Below, piece by piece: positions 1-8,091 of a stretch of DNA of 51,780 nucleotides. A program made the position numbers and the translations under genes. The first letter of the stretch is position 1. Each line of letters opens with the position of its first letter. The notes under the pieces were generated by a model that was given only the letters and a program-made list of their open reading frames with translations, made no database searches and was not told where the DNA came from. This stretch comes from Neorhizobium sp. SHOUNA12A (GTDB lineage Bacteria; Pseudomonadota; Alphaproteobacteria; Rhizobiales; Rhizobiaceae), in NCBI RefSeq assembly GCF_023006505.1, contig NZ_JALBGV010000042.1:1-51780 (forward strand). The letters run 5' to 3'.

Positions 1-1012
1 CGCCACAAATCGTCGCCGGCGCGAACCAGCGCGTCAGCAGTCCGGCGGCGATCGGCAGGACGAGGAGCGGCCCGGACAGCGCGATCATCATCCGCCCGCC
101 GGCGATCTCGTCCATGCCCTCGATGCCGATGAACCGCACCGGCAGGAGGATGAGCAGCACCACGAATGCATAGGCCGGCGCCGCTGCCAGCAATTGCACG
201 CCGACGAAACGCGGATAACGGAACAGCGTGAGGTCGAGCATCGGCCGCGCCACGGTCCGTTCGATCAGCACGAAGGCGAGGAAAACCAGGACGGCTACCA
301 GAAGCATGACGATGACAAGCGGGTCGCCCCAGCCGCTTTCCGGCGCCTGGAGCACGCCGAAAGTCAGAGCGGTCAGCGCCGCGGTGAAACTGAGCGCTCC
401 CTTCCAGTCGAGACCGGAAGCATCGGGATCGCGCGATTCCCGCATGAAGATTGCGCCGAGTATCAGTGCCACCGCCGCCAGCGCGACGACCAGCAAGAAG
501 ATTGCCGGCCAGCCGAACATGGCGATCATCCATCCCGATGCGATCGGCCCGAAGGCGAGCCCGATGCCAAAACTGGCGCCGACGATGCTGAAAGCCCTGA
601 GCCGTGCCGTGCCGTCGAATTCCTGCGCGAGCGACGCCATGCCGCCGGAAAAGGCGGCTGCCGCGCCGATGCCCTGCAGCGCCCGCAGCACATCGAACCA
701 GACGATATCGCCCGCGAAGGCGAGACCGATCGAAAACAGCGCGAAGATACCGAGGCCGCTCAGGAAAATTCGCTTGCGCCCATAACTGTCGGCGAGCGCG
801 CCGGCGGCCATCAGGGTGCTGCCGAAGGAAAGCATGAAGGCATTGGTGGCCCAGTTGAGGGCAATCGGGCTGCCGCCGAGCGCACGGCTGATGGCGGGCA
901 GGCCGACGGCCGTGCCGGTGAAGGTGAGCGGCATAGCGGCCGCCGCGCAGCAGACTGCGAACAGAACGAACAGCCGTCCGGCCGCCGTTGCAGCATGTGT
1001 GTTGTCTCTCAT
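1..1012 (-). CDS. MFS transporter, multidrug-efflux type (3' end outside window)
   Basis: The reverse strand is open from an ATG at 1012 to the window edge, giving at least 337 residues and no stop. The product starts MRDNTHAATAAGRLF and shows a run of hydrophobic helices. The segment LADSYGRKRIFLSGL matches the loop between TM2 and TM3 that is conserved in major facilitator proteins. Length and layout suggest a drug:proton antiporter of the inner membrane, perhaps the 14-helix DHA2 type, but the substrate cannot be read. The gene is divergent from the LysR-type regulator at 1196, which is the usual arrangement for an efflux pump and its regulator. The family is clear; the subfamily is inference. 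Confidence 0.85.
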   Translation of the reverse strand, partial: MRDNTHAATAAGRLFVLFAVCCAAAAMPLTFTGTAVGLPAISRALGGSPIALNWATNAFMLSFGSTLMAAGALADSYGRKRIFLSGLGIFALFSIGLAFAGDIVWFDVLRALQGIGAAAAFSGGMASLAQEFDGTARLRAFSIVGASFGIGLAFGPIASGWMIAMFGWPAIFLLVVALAAVALILGAIFMRESRDPDASGLDWKGALSFTAALTALTFGVLQAPESGWGDPLVIVMLLVAVLVFLAFVLIERTVARPMLDLTLFRYPRFVGVQLLAAAPAYAFVVLLILLPVRFIGIEGMDEIAGGRMMIALSGPLLVLPIAAGLLTRWFAPATICG

Positions 1013-1195
1013 ATCCGAGATTCCGCTGTGTTGGAGCAAAAAGAAAGGCTGGCGGCCTGGGAGAAGCCGTCACCCAAACCGATCCGGCCGGAAGGGTATC
1101 GATTGACCAACACAAGATAGTTTTGACACAATGATTAGAAAATCCTCCGTCTGTTCCTTATATGACGGAAGAAAACGCTCGAATGGGAGATGGTT

Positions 1196-2143
1196 ATGGA
1201 TCGCCTGGGTGGACTGACGGCCTTCGTGCGCACCGCTGATCTCGGCAGTTTCGTCGCAGCCGGCCGAGTGCTCGGCCTTTCGGCTTCGGCGGTCGGCAAG
1301 GCCGTCACCAATCTCGAAAAGGATGTCGGCGTCCGGCTTTTCCAGCGCTCGACGCGCAGCTTGCGCCTGACCGAAGAAGGCCGGCTGTTCCACGAACGCT
1401 GCCGTCGCGTGCTGGACGACCTGAACGATGCCGAAGCCTCGCTTGCAAGCGCCATCGCCGTGCCGCGCGGAAAACTCAGGGTCAGCGTGCCGATCGTCAC
1501 CTATCATCTTCTGCTGCCGGTGCTGCCGGAATTCGTCGAGCGTTACCCCGAGATCGAACTCGATCTCGATTTCAACGACCGGGTCGTCGACCTGATCGAC
1601 GAAGAGGTCGACGTGGCGATCCGCAGCGGCAACCTGCCGGACTCGCGGCTGATGTCACGGACACTCAGGCCTTTCCAGATGCTTCTCTGCGCCGCGCCTT
1701 CCTACCTGGAACGCCACGGCACTCCCGAATGCCCGCGCGAGCTCGACGGCCATCTGGCGATCCGTTTCCGCTATCCGAACAGCCGCAAGATCCAGGATTT
1801 GCCGATCACCCTGCCGCCCGAAGGCGCCGAGCCGCACCTGCGCACGGCGCTCACCTGCAACAACATGGAGGCGCTGCGCCACACGGTCATCGCCGGCCTC
1901 GGCATCGGCTGCATGCCGGATTTCCTGGCAAGGGCACCCGTCGCCGACGGCCGACTGCGGACGATCCTCGACGAACACCTCAACGCCCCCGGCCAGTTCC
2001 ACCTCCTCTGGCCCTCCAGTCGGCACCTGTCGCCGAAAGTGCGGGTGCTGGTCGATTTTTTGAGCGAGAAGCTGTTTGCAGAGAGGTGCGAGAAGCTGCC
2101 GGCGACACCGGAAACTTCGTTGCTCGCGGGTGCCGCTGAATGA
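1196..2143 (+). CDS. LysR-family transcriptional regulator
   Basis: A 315-residue protein begins MDRLGGLTAFVRTADLGSF. It has the N-terminal winged helix-turn-helix typical of LysR regulators (about residues 3-60, with SASAVGKAVTNLEKDVGVRLF), followed by a substrate-binding domain to about residue 295. An upstream in-frame ATG lies at 1190, but GGGAGA at 1185-1190 sits at proper Shine-Dalgarno distance only from the ATG at 1196, so I choose that start. The gene is divergent from the MFS transporter across about 180 bases, so it probably controls that transporter and itself. The family resembles the CrgA/AaeR-like LysR group. The inducer is unknown. Confidence 0.92.
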   Translation: MDRLGGLTAFVRTADLGSFVAAGRVLGLSASAVGKAVTNLEKDVGVRLFQRSTRSLRLTEEGRLFHERCRRVLDDLNDAEASLASAIAVPRGKLRVSVPIVTYHLLLPVLPEFVERYPEIELDLDFNDRVVDLIDEEVDVAIRSGNLPDSRLMSRTLRPFQMLLCAAPSYLERHGTPECPRELDGHLAIRFRYPNSRKIQDLPITLPPEGAEPHLRTALTCNNMEALRHTVIAGLGIGCMPDFLARAPVADGRLRTILDEHLNAPGQFHLLWPSSRHLSPKVRVLVDFLSEKLFAERCEKLPATPETSLLAGAAE

Positions 2144-2188
2144 TCCCGAGTTAGTCAGATCGACACGATCTGCGCATGGGAAAGGCTA

Positions 2189-2491
2189 TTACGCAGCTGC
2201 TTCGTATTCCGGAATATGATCAAGCTCGCCCTTGAGGTTTTCCGCCTCAATCTTGAGATCGAAACTGTTCTGCAGGTTCAGCCAGAACTCCGGAGAGGTC
2301 CTGAAAAATTTGGCCAGCCGCAAGGCAGTATCGGAGGTGATCCCGGTCTTCTGCGCCACGATCCGCTCGATGCGGGTGCGTGGGACATTGAGCTTCTTGG
2401 CCAGCGCATAGGGCGTCATCTCCAGCGGCTCGAGATAGAGATCACGCAGGATCTCGCCAGGATGGATCGGCGGAAGGTTGCTGACGCTCAT
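2189..2491 (-). CDS. higA: HigA-type antitoxin, XRE-family DNA-binding protein
   Basis: This 100-residue protein starts MSVSNLPPIHPGEILRDLYL. The HPGEIL motif is the hallmark of HigA/VapI antitoxins, and it is followed by an XRE helix-turn-helix (about residues 18-70, including TPYALAKKLNVPRTRIERI). AGGAGA just upstream supports the start at 2491 over a longer in-frame extension. HigA normally follows its RelE-like toxin HigB in an operon, but the roughly 120 bases upstream hold no toxin reading frame. The protein therefore appears solitary and may act as a plain repressor. An inverted repeat at 2526-2544 is a candidate operator. Confidence 0.88.
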   Translation of the reverse strand: MSVSNLPPIHPGEILRDLYLEPLEMTPYALAKKLNVPRTRIERIVAQKTGITSDTALRLAKFFRTSPEFWLNLQNSFDLKIEAENLKGELDHIPEYEAAA

Positions 2492-2525
2492 AACGGTCTC
2501 CTGTGCCGGGGCTGAACTTCTCAAA

Positions 2526-2544
2526 GGTATCACGGAGAGATACC
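2526..2544. promoter_or_regulatory. Inverted repeat upstream of higA (candidate operator)
   Basis: GGTATC at 2526-2531 and GATACC at 2539-2544 are perfect inverted 6-base arms around a 7-base spacer. They lie 35 bases upstream of the higA start codon. HigA antitoxins bind inverted repeats in their own promoters, so this is a likely autoregulatory site. The assignment rests on position and symmetry only. Confidence 0.45.
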
Positions 2545-2614
2545 AACGGAAATCGGGAGAGTTTCAGCCTCTTGACCCTGCCAGCTTATGCCTGCCGGTC
2601 CTCTGAAGTTCGGC

Positions 2615-3118
2615 TCACCCGAACACCACCGCCATCCCGATGCTGTCGATATACCGCCCGTCGATCCTCACCGCGTCGCGCGCCACGCCCTCGCGCACGA
2701 AGCCTACCTTTTCATAGAGCGCGATGGCCCGCAGGTTGTCGGCGTGCACATGCAACTCGACGCGGTGGAAGCCGCGGTCTCGGGCCTGCCCGACCGCGGC
2801 GCGGATCAGCCGCGTGCCGAGCCCCTTTTCGCGATAGCCGGGGATGATGCCCATGCCGAGCGTGCCGCAATGGGCATGTGTCGGCTGGGGATACCGGCGG
2901 ATGTCGCACCAGCCGACCACGTCGCTGCCGGCAACGGCGACGACCTGCGGATGGCCGTTCTCGATCATGTCGAGCACGAATGTCCGCACGCTTTCGAGCG
3001 GCGGCGCCTCCAGGAAGGTCAGATATTTCCGCTCACGCGAGACCGTGTCGAGCGCCTTGTGGAAGCTTTCGATATGGTCCTCGCGGATAGAGTCGATCGC
3101 GATGGTTTCGGCCGACAC
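2615..3118 (-). CDS. GNAT-family N-acetyltransferase
   Basis: This 167-residue protein carries the acetyl-CoA binding motif A of GNAT enzymes in the stretch GMGIIPGYREKGLGTRLIRAA (the Q/RxxGxG/A pyrophosphate loop), followed by the motif B region NLRAIALYEKVGFVREG. It transfers an acetyl group from acetyl-CoA to an amine; the acceptor is unknown. The start is a GTG at 3118, one base beyond the trpE(G) stop codon at 3120-3122, so the gene is almost certainly translated with trpE(G). The link to tryptophan synthesis may be only transcriptional, because many rhizobial GNAT genes sit at the end of unrelated operons. Confidence 0.88.
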   Translation of the reverse strand: MSAETIAIDSIREDHIESFHKALDTVSRERKYLTFLEAPPLESVRTFVLDMIENGHPQVVAVAGSDVVGWCDIRRYPQPTHAHCGTLGMGIIPGYREKGLGTRLIRAAVGQARDRGFHRVELHVHADNLRAIALYEKVGFVREGVARDAVRIDGRYIDSIGMAVVFG

Positions 3119-3119
3119 C

Positions 3120-5309
3120 TTACGCCGCCTTGGTCTTTGCCCGCCGCGACAGATGTGCCACGACGTTTTCGATCATCCGCATGCCGGCATCGCCGCCGAG
3201 CGTCATGATCGATTCCGGGTGGAACTGCACGGCCGCCACCGGCTCCTTGACGTGTTCGATGCCCATGATCGTGCCGTCTTCGCTTTCGGCGGTGATCATG
3301 AAATCCGGATGCAGCGTCTTCGGATCGGCAAAGATCGAGTGGTAACGCCCGACGGTCACTTCCTTCGCGAGCCCCGAAAAGACGATACCCGGCTCCAGGA
3401 CGCGGATGCGCGACGGCTTGCCGTGCATCGGCACCGCCAGGTGCCTCAATTCGCCGCCATAGGCTTCGGCCAGCGCCTGCAGGCCGAGGCAGACGCCGAA
3501 GATCGGCAGGCCTTTCGAGCGAGCCAGTTTGATCGTCGCCTTGCAGTCGAAATCCTTCGGATTGCCGGGCCCGGGCGAAAGCACGACGAGGTCCGGATCG
3601 AAGCGGTCGAACACCTCTTCCGGCACCGGCGTACGCACGGTCGACACCGTAGCCCCCGTCTGGCGGAAGTAATTGGCGAGCGTATGGACAAAACTGTCCT
3701 CGTGGTCGACGAGCAGGATTTTTACCCCCTGCCCCACCCGCGCCACATCGCGGCCGGCCTTCGCCGCATTGCCGGCCTTTGCATCACGGATCGCTGTCAG
3801 CATGGCGGACGCCTTCAGTTCGGTTTCAGCCTCTTCCTCGTTCGGATCGCTGTCGTTGAGCAGCGTCGCTCCGGCGCGCACTTCGGCAATGCCGTCCTTG
3901 ATGCGGATGGTGCGCAGCGTCAGCCCCGTATTCATGTCGCCGTTGAAGCCGACCATGCCGATCGCCCCGCCATACCAGGCGCGCGGGCTCTTTTCGTGGT
4001 TCTCGATGAAGCGCATAGCCCACAGTTTCGGGGCGCCGGTGACGGTGACGGCCCAGGCGTGGCTGAGAAAACCGTCGAACGCGTCCATGTCGGGCCGCAG
4101 ACGCCCTTCGATATGGTCGACGGTGTGGATGAGCCGCGAATACATCTCGATCTGCCGGCGGCCGATCACCTTCACCGAACCCGGCTCGCACACGCGGGAT
4201 TTGTCGTTGCGGTCGACATCCGAGCACATGGTGAGTTCGGACTCGTCCTTCTTGGAATTCAGGAGCTTGAGGATCTGTTCCGAGTCGGCGATCGGATCTT
4301 CGCCGCGCTTGATCGTGCCCGAAATCGGGCAGGTCTCGATACGCCGGCCCGACACCCGCACGAACATTTCCGGCGAGGCGCCGACCAGATATTCCTGGTG
4401 GCCGAGATTGATGAAGAAGGAATAGGGCGACGGGTTGATCGCCTTCAGCCGGTTGGAGATTTCCGAAGGCTTCGAGTCGCAGCGCTCCATGAACTTCTGC
4501 CCCGGCACCACTTCGAACAGGTCGCCGCGGCGGAAACTTTCTTTCGCCTTGGTGACGAGGGCCGCATATTCGCCGGGCCGGTGGTCGCCCTTCGGCGGTA
4601 TCGTATCATTGCGCTGGAAGGGATCGGGTGCGATCTCCTGGTCCTTGCCCTCGGTGGTCACGCCATCCTTGGAAAAGTCGTAGCGGTCGATCCAGGCCTT
4701 GGCGGCATGATGGTCGACGACGAGAATTTCATCGGGCAGGAACAGAACCATGTCGCGCTGGTCTTCCGGCCGCTGCATCGAAAGCTTGATCGCGTCGAAC
4801 TGGAAGGCGATGTCGTAACCAAAGGCGCCGAACAGGCCGATCGCCGAATCCGCTTCCGAATGGAACAAGTCGACGATTGCCCGCAGCACGGAAAACACCG
4901 TCGGCATCTTCGAGCGCTCTTCCTCGGTGAACACGCGTGTCGGCTCGTTGACGGTGAGGTCGAGGCGCCGATCCGTGCGCTCCCCAAGCGTCAGCTCGGC
5001 CACCGTCTTCAGCTTATCCGCGACGAAACCGAGCAGCACCTCGCCGCGACCGTTGAAGGCTTCGATCCACACCCTGCGGCCATTCGAGGAGATCCCGAGT
5101 GGCGGATCGGCGATCGCCGTATCCCAGCGGGTATAACGGCCCGGATATTCGTAATTGGAGGAAAACACCGCGCCGCGCCGCTCGTCGAGCCTGTCGACAT
5201 AGGAGGAGATCGCATCCGCATAAGGTGCTGCGCGCCGCTGGCGGCTGACCGCAATCCCGCCCCTCGTCTCGTAGACCTCCGAACCGTCATCCCGAATGAT
5301 CGTTACCAT
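3120..5309 (-). CDS. trpE(G): Fused anthranilate synthase, components I and II (TrpEG)
   Basis: This 729-residue protein joins the chorismate-binding TrpE domain (about residues 1-510) to a class I glutamine amidotransferase domain (about 529-729). The amidotransferase nucleophile is Cys607 in FGVCLGLQ, and His697 and Glu699 complete the triad in QFHPES. The TrpE part holds the conserved [12 protein letters not shown] and [15 protein letters not shown] regions. The enzyme makes anthranilate from chorismate and glutamine, the first committed step of tryptophan synthesis. The fused form is typical of Rhizobiaceae, which keep trpE(G) away from the other trp genes. A leader peptide and attenuator precede it at 5357-5506, and a GNAT gene follows it. 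Confidence 0.97.
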   Translation of the reverse strand: MVTIIRDDGSEVYETRGGIAVSRQRRAAPYADAISSYVDRLDERRGAVFSSNYEYPGRYTRWDTAIADPPLGISSNGRRVWIEAFNGRGEVLLGFVADKLKTVAELTLGERTDRRLDLTVNEPTRVFTEEERSKMPTVFSVLRAIVDLFHSEADSAIGLFGAFGYDIAFQFDAIKLSMQRPEDQRDMVLFLPDEILVVDHHAAKAWIDRYDFSKDGVTTEGKDQEIAPDPFQRNDTIPPKGDHRPGEYAALVTKAKESFRRGDLFEVVPGQKFMERCDSKPSEISNRLKAINPSPYSFFINLGHQEYLVGASPEMFVRVSGRRIETCPISGTIKRGEDPIADSEQILKLLNSKKDESELTMCSDVDRNDKSRVCEPGSVKVIGRRQIEMYSRLIHTVDHIEGRLRPDMDAFDGFLSHAWAVTVTGAPKLWAMRFIENHEKSPRAWYGGAIGMVGFNGDMNTGLTLRTIRIKDGIAEVRAGATLLNDSDPNEEEAETELKASAMLTAIRDAKAGNAAKAGRDVARVGQGVKILLVDHEDSFVHTLANYFRQTGATVSTVRTPVPEEVFDRFDPDLVVLSPGPGNPKDFDCKATIKLARSKGLPIFGVCLGLQALAEAYGGELRHLAVPMHGKPSRIRVLEPGIVFSGLAKEVTVGRYHSIFADPKTLHPDFMITAESEDGTIMGIEHVKEPVAAVQFHPESIMTLGGDAGMRMIENVVAHLSRRAKTKAA

Positions 5310-5356
5310 TGTCCTGCCTCTCCAATGTCTTTGCCCGGGTGCCTGCGGCGGATAAC

Positions 5357-5386
5357 AAAAAAGCCGCCTCGGGTTCCGGGCGGCTT
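5357..5386 (-). terminator. Transcription attenuator of trpE(G)
   Basis: Read on the minus strand, AAGCCGCC (5379-5386) pairs with GGCGGCTT (5361-5368), and the hairpin runs into a T tract at 5357-5362. This is an intrinsic terminator placed between the Trp-rich leader peptide and trpE(G). In the known rhizobial mechanism, stalling at the Trp codons favours an antiterminator and lets transcription enter the gene. Termination here would release a short RNA equivalent to Sinorhizobium rnTrpL. Confidence 0.88.
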
Positions 5387-5412
5387 GTGGTCTTGTCGAT
5401 GGACATGACTGG

Positions 5413-5469
5413 TCAAGGCCGCGTTGAGCGTGCCGGCCACCAGTTAGCGATGTTCATCAAGTTCATCAT
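5413..5469 (-). CDS. trpL: Tryptophan leader peptide TrpL
   Basis: A reading frame of 14 to 18 residues ends [12 protein letters not shown] and has two adjacent Trp codons. Possible starts are the ATGs at 5469, 5466 and 5457; the last would give 14 residues, the same length as the Sinorhizobium meliloti leader peptide. It lies directly upstream of the attenuator hairpin. There is no Shine-Dalgarno sequence, and the promoter elements at 5477-5506 place the transcription start at or next to the ATG at 5469, so the transcript is probably leaderless, as known for S. meliloti trpL. The peptide senses charged tRNA-Trp; in S. meliloti it also acts in trans. Confidence 0.85.
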   Translation of the reverse strand: MMNLMNIANWWPARSTRP

Positions 5470-5476
5470 GGGCCGA

Positions 5477-5506
5477 ATTGTTAGCTGGGGTTTTCGAGCC
5501 GCGCAA
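5477..5506 (-). promoter_or_regulatory. Promoter of the trpL-trpE(G) transcript
   Basis: On the minus strand TTGCGC (5501-5506) and TAACAAT (5477-5483) are spaced 17 bases apart, as expected of sigma-70-type -35 and -10 elements. The first base of the trpL ATG (5469) lies eight bases after the -10 element, so transcription should begin at the start codon. The element fits the leaderless trpL arrangement known in Sinorhizobium. Confidence 0.7.
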
Positions 5507-5619
5507 GCAAATTTCCACGAGCCGGAAACAGAATTCTGGCGCTGCGATGCGACCAAAACCGGAGCGAGGCGTTTAGCGTCCCGCAAGGATCGAAGAAACG
5601 CAGCCGAGAAGGATACGGC

Positions 5620-6834
5620 ATGCAGCATCCGTGGATCGCAATTCTGGCAGGCCTGCCCCTGATCATCGGAGCCGGGTTGCCGCCCGAAAGACCGATACCG
5701 CAACACTCCAACGTCCCGCCCGGCGTCGTGGAGGTGAACTTCCTGACCCGCCTCCTGCAGGACGGATCGCGCGATCGCGCGCCTCGCCGCCGCGCGTCCC
5801 CGCGATCACAGGGACGCGCTGCAATTCCCGAACCGCCGGCGCTGAAAAACGTTCCCCTACCGATCCCGAAGCCCGTCGAAGAGGTGCAGAAGCCGACCGA
5901 GGCGCTTCAACAAGCGGAACGCCCCGCCGAAAAGCCCGCCGTTCCCGAGGCACCGGCACCCGTGGCGCAGAACCGGTTGAGCGAAAATCCGGCCGAAAAT
6001 CCTGAAAAGCCGCCCGTTGTCGAGCAGCCCGGTACCGCTTCCGAGCCGGCACACGAGGCCGAAGTTCCGAAGCCCCTGCCAAAGCCGGGCGCCACGGCCG
6101 CCGAGGCGCAGCCGACTGACAAACCTGGCCAGGCGGCGACGCCCAAAACGGATGCGGCAAAGCCGGAGGAGACCAAGCCGAGCGAAACCAAGCCGGACGG
6201 CAAGGAAGACGGCAAGCAACCGGACGAGCAGAAGGCCGAAGCCCCTCCGCCACCTCCGCCACCGCCGCTTGTCAAGGAAGACCCCGAAGAGCTGAAGGCC
6301 TGCCTTGCCGAACTCACCTCGCTCGGCGCGAAATTCGAAGCCACCGATCCGATCGACGAGGGCAATGGCTGCGGCATAGAGAGCCCTATCGACGTTGCCA
6401 CAGTGCTGCCGGGGGTCGAGGTCGGCGGTGCGACGATGCGCTGCAAGACGGCGGTCAGTCTGGCGCACTGGCTGAAGGACACCGTCCAGCCGGCGCTCAA
6501 TATCGCCATGCCTGGCCGCAGGATCACCGGCCTCGTGCCCGGCTCCACCTATGCCTGCCGCCTGCGCAACAGCGCCTCGACGGGCAAGATTTCCGAACAT
6601 GCCCGCGGCAACGCCTTCGACGTCGCCGCGTTCAAGCTCGATAACGGCGAGAAGTTGGAGATGAAGCCGAGGACCGAGGACTCGACCATGGAAGGCGCCT
6701 TCCAGCGCACCGCCACTGCCGGCGCCTGCCTCCACTTCACCACCGTCCTGTCACCAGGCAGCGACGCCGCCCACCAGAACCATCTGCATCTCGACGTGCT
6801 AGAGCGGAAGAACGGATATCGGTATTGCCGGTAG
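5620..6834 (+). CDS. Extensin-like secreted protein with proline-rich linker
   Basis: This 404-residue protein has an N-terminal hydrophobic segment (about residues 5-20), a long low-complexity region rich in Pro, Glu, Lys and Ala (about 60-225, with a run of eight prolines), and a C-terminal extensin-like domain (about 230-404). The C-terminal domain holds EHARGNAFDVAAF and HQNHLHLDV, which resemble the zinc-binding motifs of M15-type peptidoglycan peptidases. This is a family comparison, not a proof of activity. The linker would span the periplasm, which fits a cell-wall role. GAGAAGGA precedes the ATG. It is monocistronic. Confidence 0.85.
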   Translation: MQHPWIAILAGLPLIIGAGLPPERPIPQHSNVPPGVVEVNFLTRLLQDGSRDRAPRRRASPRSQGRAAIPEPPALKNVPLPIPKPVEEVQKPTEALQQAERPAEKPAVPEAPAPVAQNRLSENPAENPEKPPVVEQPGTASEPAHEAEVPKPLPKPGATAAEAQPTDKPGQAATPKTDAAKPEETKPSETKPDGKEDGKQPDEQKAEAPPPPPPPPLVKEDPEELKACLAELTSLGAKFEATDPIDEGNGCGIESPIDVATVLPGVEVGGATMRCKTAVSLAHWLKDTVQPALNIAMPGRRITGLVPGSTYACRLRNSASTGKISEHARGNAFDVAAFKLDNGEKLEMKPRTEDSTMEGAFQRTATAGACLHFTTVLSPGSDAAHQNHLHLDVLERKNGYRYCR

Positions 6835-6906
6835 GCCGTCTGCCGCCCGCCATAACGCACGCATAGCGCGCATTCCGGCCACGCAGATGTTGAGATTGAG
6901 ACGGCG

Positions 6907-6969
6907 GCGCGGCATATTTCCTTCTCCCCGTTTCAACGGGGAGAAGGTGCTGGCAGGCGGATGAGGGGC
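6907..6969 (+). repeat. RIME/REP-like palindromic element, left copy
   Basis: This 63-base element reads GCGCGGCATAT, then a hairpin CCTTCTCCCCG/CGGGGAGAAGG, then GGCAGGCGGATGAGGGGC. An almost identical copy lies in inverted orientation at 7382-7442, and related copies occur at 29941, 45944 and 46087. It resembles the Rhizobium-specific intergenic mosaic elements. Its GAGGGG end sits nine to ten bases before the DUF559 start codon and may serve as the ribosome binding site. There is no T tract, so it is not an obvious terminator. Confidence 0.85.
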
Positions 6970-6977
6970 AACTTGCG

Positions 6978-7379
6978 ATGCGGGGACCAAAAACAAACAC
7001 GACTACTCGTGCCCGCTCGTTGCGCCGTTCCGACAACGTTTCGGAGGCAAAGCTTTGGGAAGAGTTGCGCGCCCGGCGACTGAACGGATTCAAGTTCGTC
7101 CGGCAGCTTCCGATCGGTCGCTACTTTGCGGATTTTGCTTGCCGGGACCGAAAGCTGGTCATCGAGATAGACGGAAGCCAACACGCCAATAGCGACTACG
7201 ACAGGCAGCGGGATCGTTTCATGAATGCCGAGGGATGGTCGGTCGCCCGGTTCTGGAATGTGGCGGTGCTGACTGAAATGGAGTCTGTGCTGGAGACCAT
7301 TGTCGCGATTCTGGAGGGCAGGTTGAATGAACCTGAGGATGCGCCGGATCTGAAATTCATGCCGGCAGCCGAGGGATAG
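6978..7379 (+). CDS. DUF559 / Vsr-like endonuclease-fold protein
   Basis: This 133-residue protein matches the DUF559 family, whose fold is related to very-short-patch-repair and PD-(D/E)XK nucleases. Visible hallmarks are SEAKLWEELRARRLNG near the N-terminus, the core ADFACRDRKLVIEIDGSQH with Asp52, Glu63, Asp65 and His69 as likely metal or catalytic residues, and GWSVARFWN near the end. No methyltransferase or other restriction partner is nearby. The gene fits tightly between two inverted palindromic elements: nine bases follow the left copy and three precede the right copy. The function is unknown. A role in moving or maintaining the repeats is my inference. Confidence 0.88.
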   Translation: MRGPKTNTTTRARSLRRSDNVSEAKLWEELRARRLNGFKFVRQLPIGRYFADFACRDRKLVIEIDGSQHANSDYDRQRDRFMNAEGWSVARFWNVAVLTEMESVLETIVAILEGRLNEPEDAPDLKFMPAAEG

Positions 7380-7381
7380 CG

Positions 7382-7442
7382 GCCCCTCATCCGCCTGCCG
7401 GCACCTTCTCCCCGCAAGCGGGGAGAAGGACATATGCCGCGC
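7382..7442 (-). repeat. RIME/REP-like palindromic element, right inverted copy
   Basis: The reverse complement of these 61 bases matches the element at 6907-6969 apart from the hairpin loop and two single-base differences. It begins two bases after the DUF559 stop codon. The two copies face each other with their GAGGGGC ends toward the gene, making a symmetrical unit of about 536 bases. Confidence 0.85.
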
Positions 7443-7497
7443 TGTCTCCGCTCCTCCCAATACCGCCCTGGACGCGGCCGAGGAACAAGCCAAACCT

Positions 7498-7875
7498 CTA
7501 ACCCCGCCACCCCACCTCGATCATCACCCGGCCGGGCGCCAGGCAGTAGAAGAGGTACCCGCCGCGCATCTCCCGCGGCTCCCCCACCAGCTCGGCATCA
7601 CCGTCCTTCAATTCCCGGTAGAGCCTGTCGACCTCGGCTTTCTCCGGCTGGATGAAACCGAGATGGTAGGTGACGACCCCGAGCGCCTGCTGCTCGGCCC
7701 CGCCGAATTTTTCGACCGGGTGGCTGACGACGATTTCGAGGCCGGCATCGTCGTTGAGGATGGCAAGGCCGTTCCCACCGCGCGTCTCACGCAGAGTCAG
7801 GCCGAAATGCCGGACGAGGAAGGCAGTGGTTACCGCAACGTCGGGCACGTGGATATCGATATGGTTCATACGCAT
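7498..7875 (-). CDS. VOC-family (glyoxalase/dioxygenase fold) protein
   Basis: This 125-residue protein starts MRMNHIDIHVPDVAVTTAFL and ends APGRVMIEVGWRG. The beta-alpha-beta-beta-beta pattern and the opening HIDIHVPDV are typical of the vicinal oxygen chelate superfamily. His5, and Glu121 in the segment MIEVGW, sit where such proteins usually bind a metal. The substrate cannot be told: the superfamily covers glyoxalase I, dioxygenases and drug-binding resistance proteins. A second in-frame ATG lies at 7869. The gene stands alone between the DUF559 unit and the formate-tetrahydrofolate ligase gene; the 216 bases upstream hold nothing I recognise. Confidence 0.8.
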   Translation of the reverse strand: MRMNHIDIHVPDVAVTTAFLVRHFGLTLRETRGGNGLAILNDDAGLEIVVSHPVEKFGGAEQQALGVVTYHLGFIQPEKAEVDRLYRELKDGDAELVGEPREMRGGYLFYCLAPGRVMIEVGWRG

Positions 7876-8091
7876 CGTTTTCTCGCAAGGTTACCCCGGC
7901 GGAACGCGACGCGGAAAAGGCCACGAGAATCCGCCGAGAGCGGCACGGGATGTGCCGTTTCTCGTCGCGGGTTCTCAACGGTGGACCGAAGGATCAGAGC
8001 TTCCTTGCGGAAGGGGCCGTGCTTACCATATCCGGCCCTGCCTTTTTCGACGGACGAGCTTTAACACAAGGCGGCTCGAGCGCTCAAGCCC

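Noticed and set aside
2844..5408. A very long open frame (about 854 codons) on the plus strand opposite trpE(G)
   Set aside because: It is the antisense shadow of a clear gene in GC-rich DNA; it has no family motif and is rich in Arg, His and Asp, as expected of a shadow. The same holds for long frames opposite fhs (8236-9849), putA (12979-14787) and choX (21443-22831).
6921..6947. The CCTTCTCCCCG/CGGGGAGAAGG hairpins as transcription terminators
   Set aside because: None of the copies is followed by a T tract on either strand, and the copies share flanking sequence beyond the stem, so they are repeats.
6978..7379. DUF559 gene as part of a restriction-modification system
   Set aside because: No methyltransferase or specificity gene lies nearby; the neighbours are an extensin-like protein and a VOC protein.
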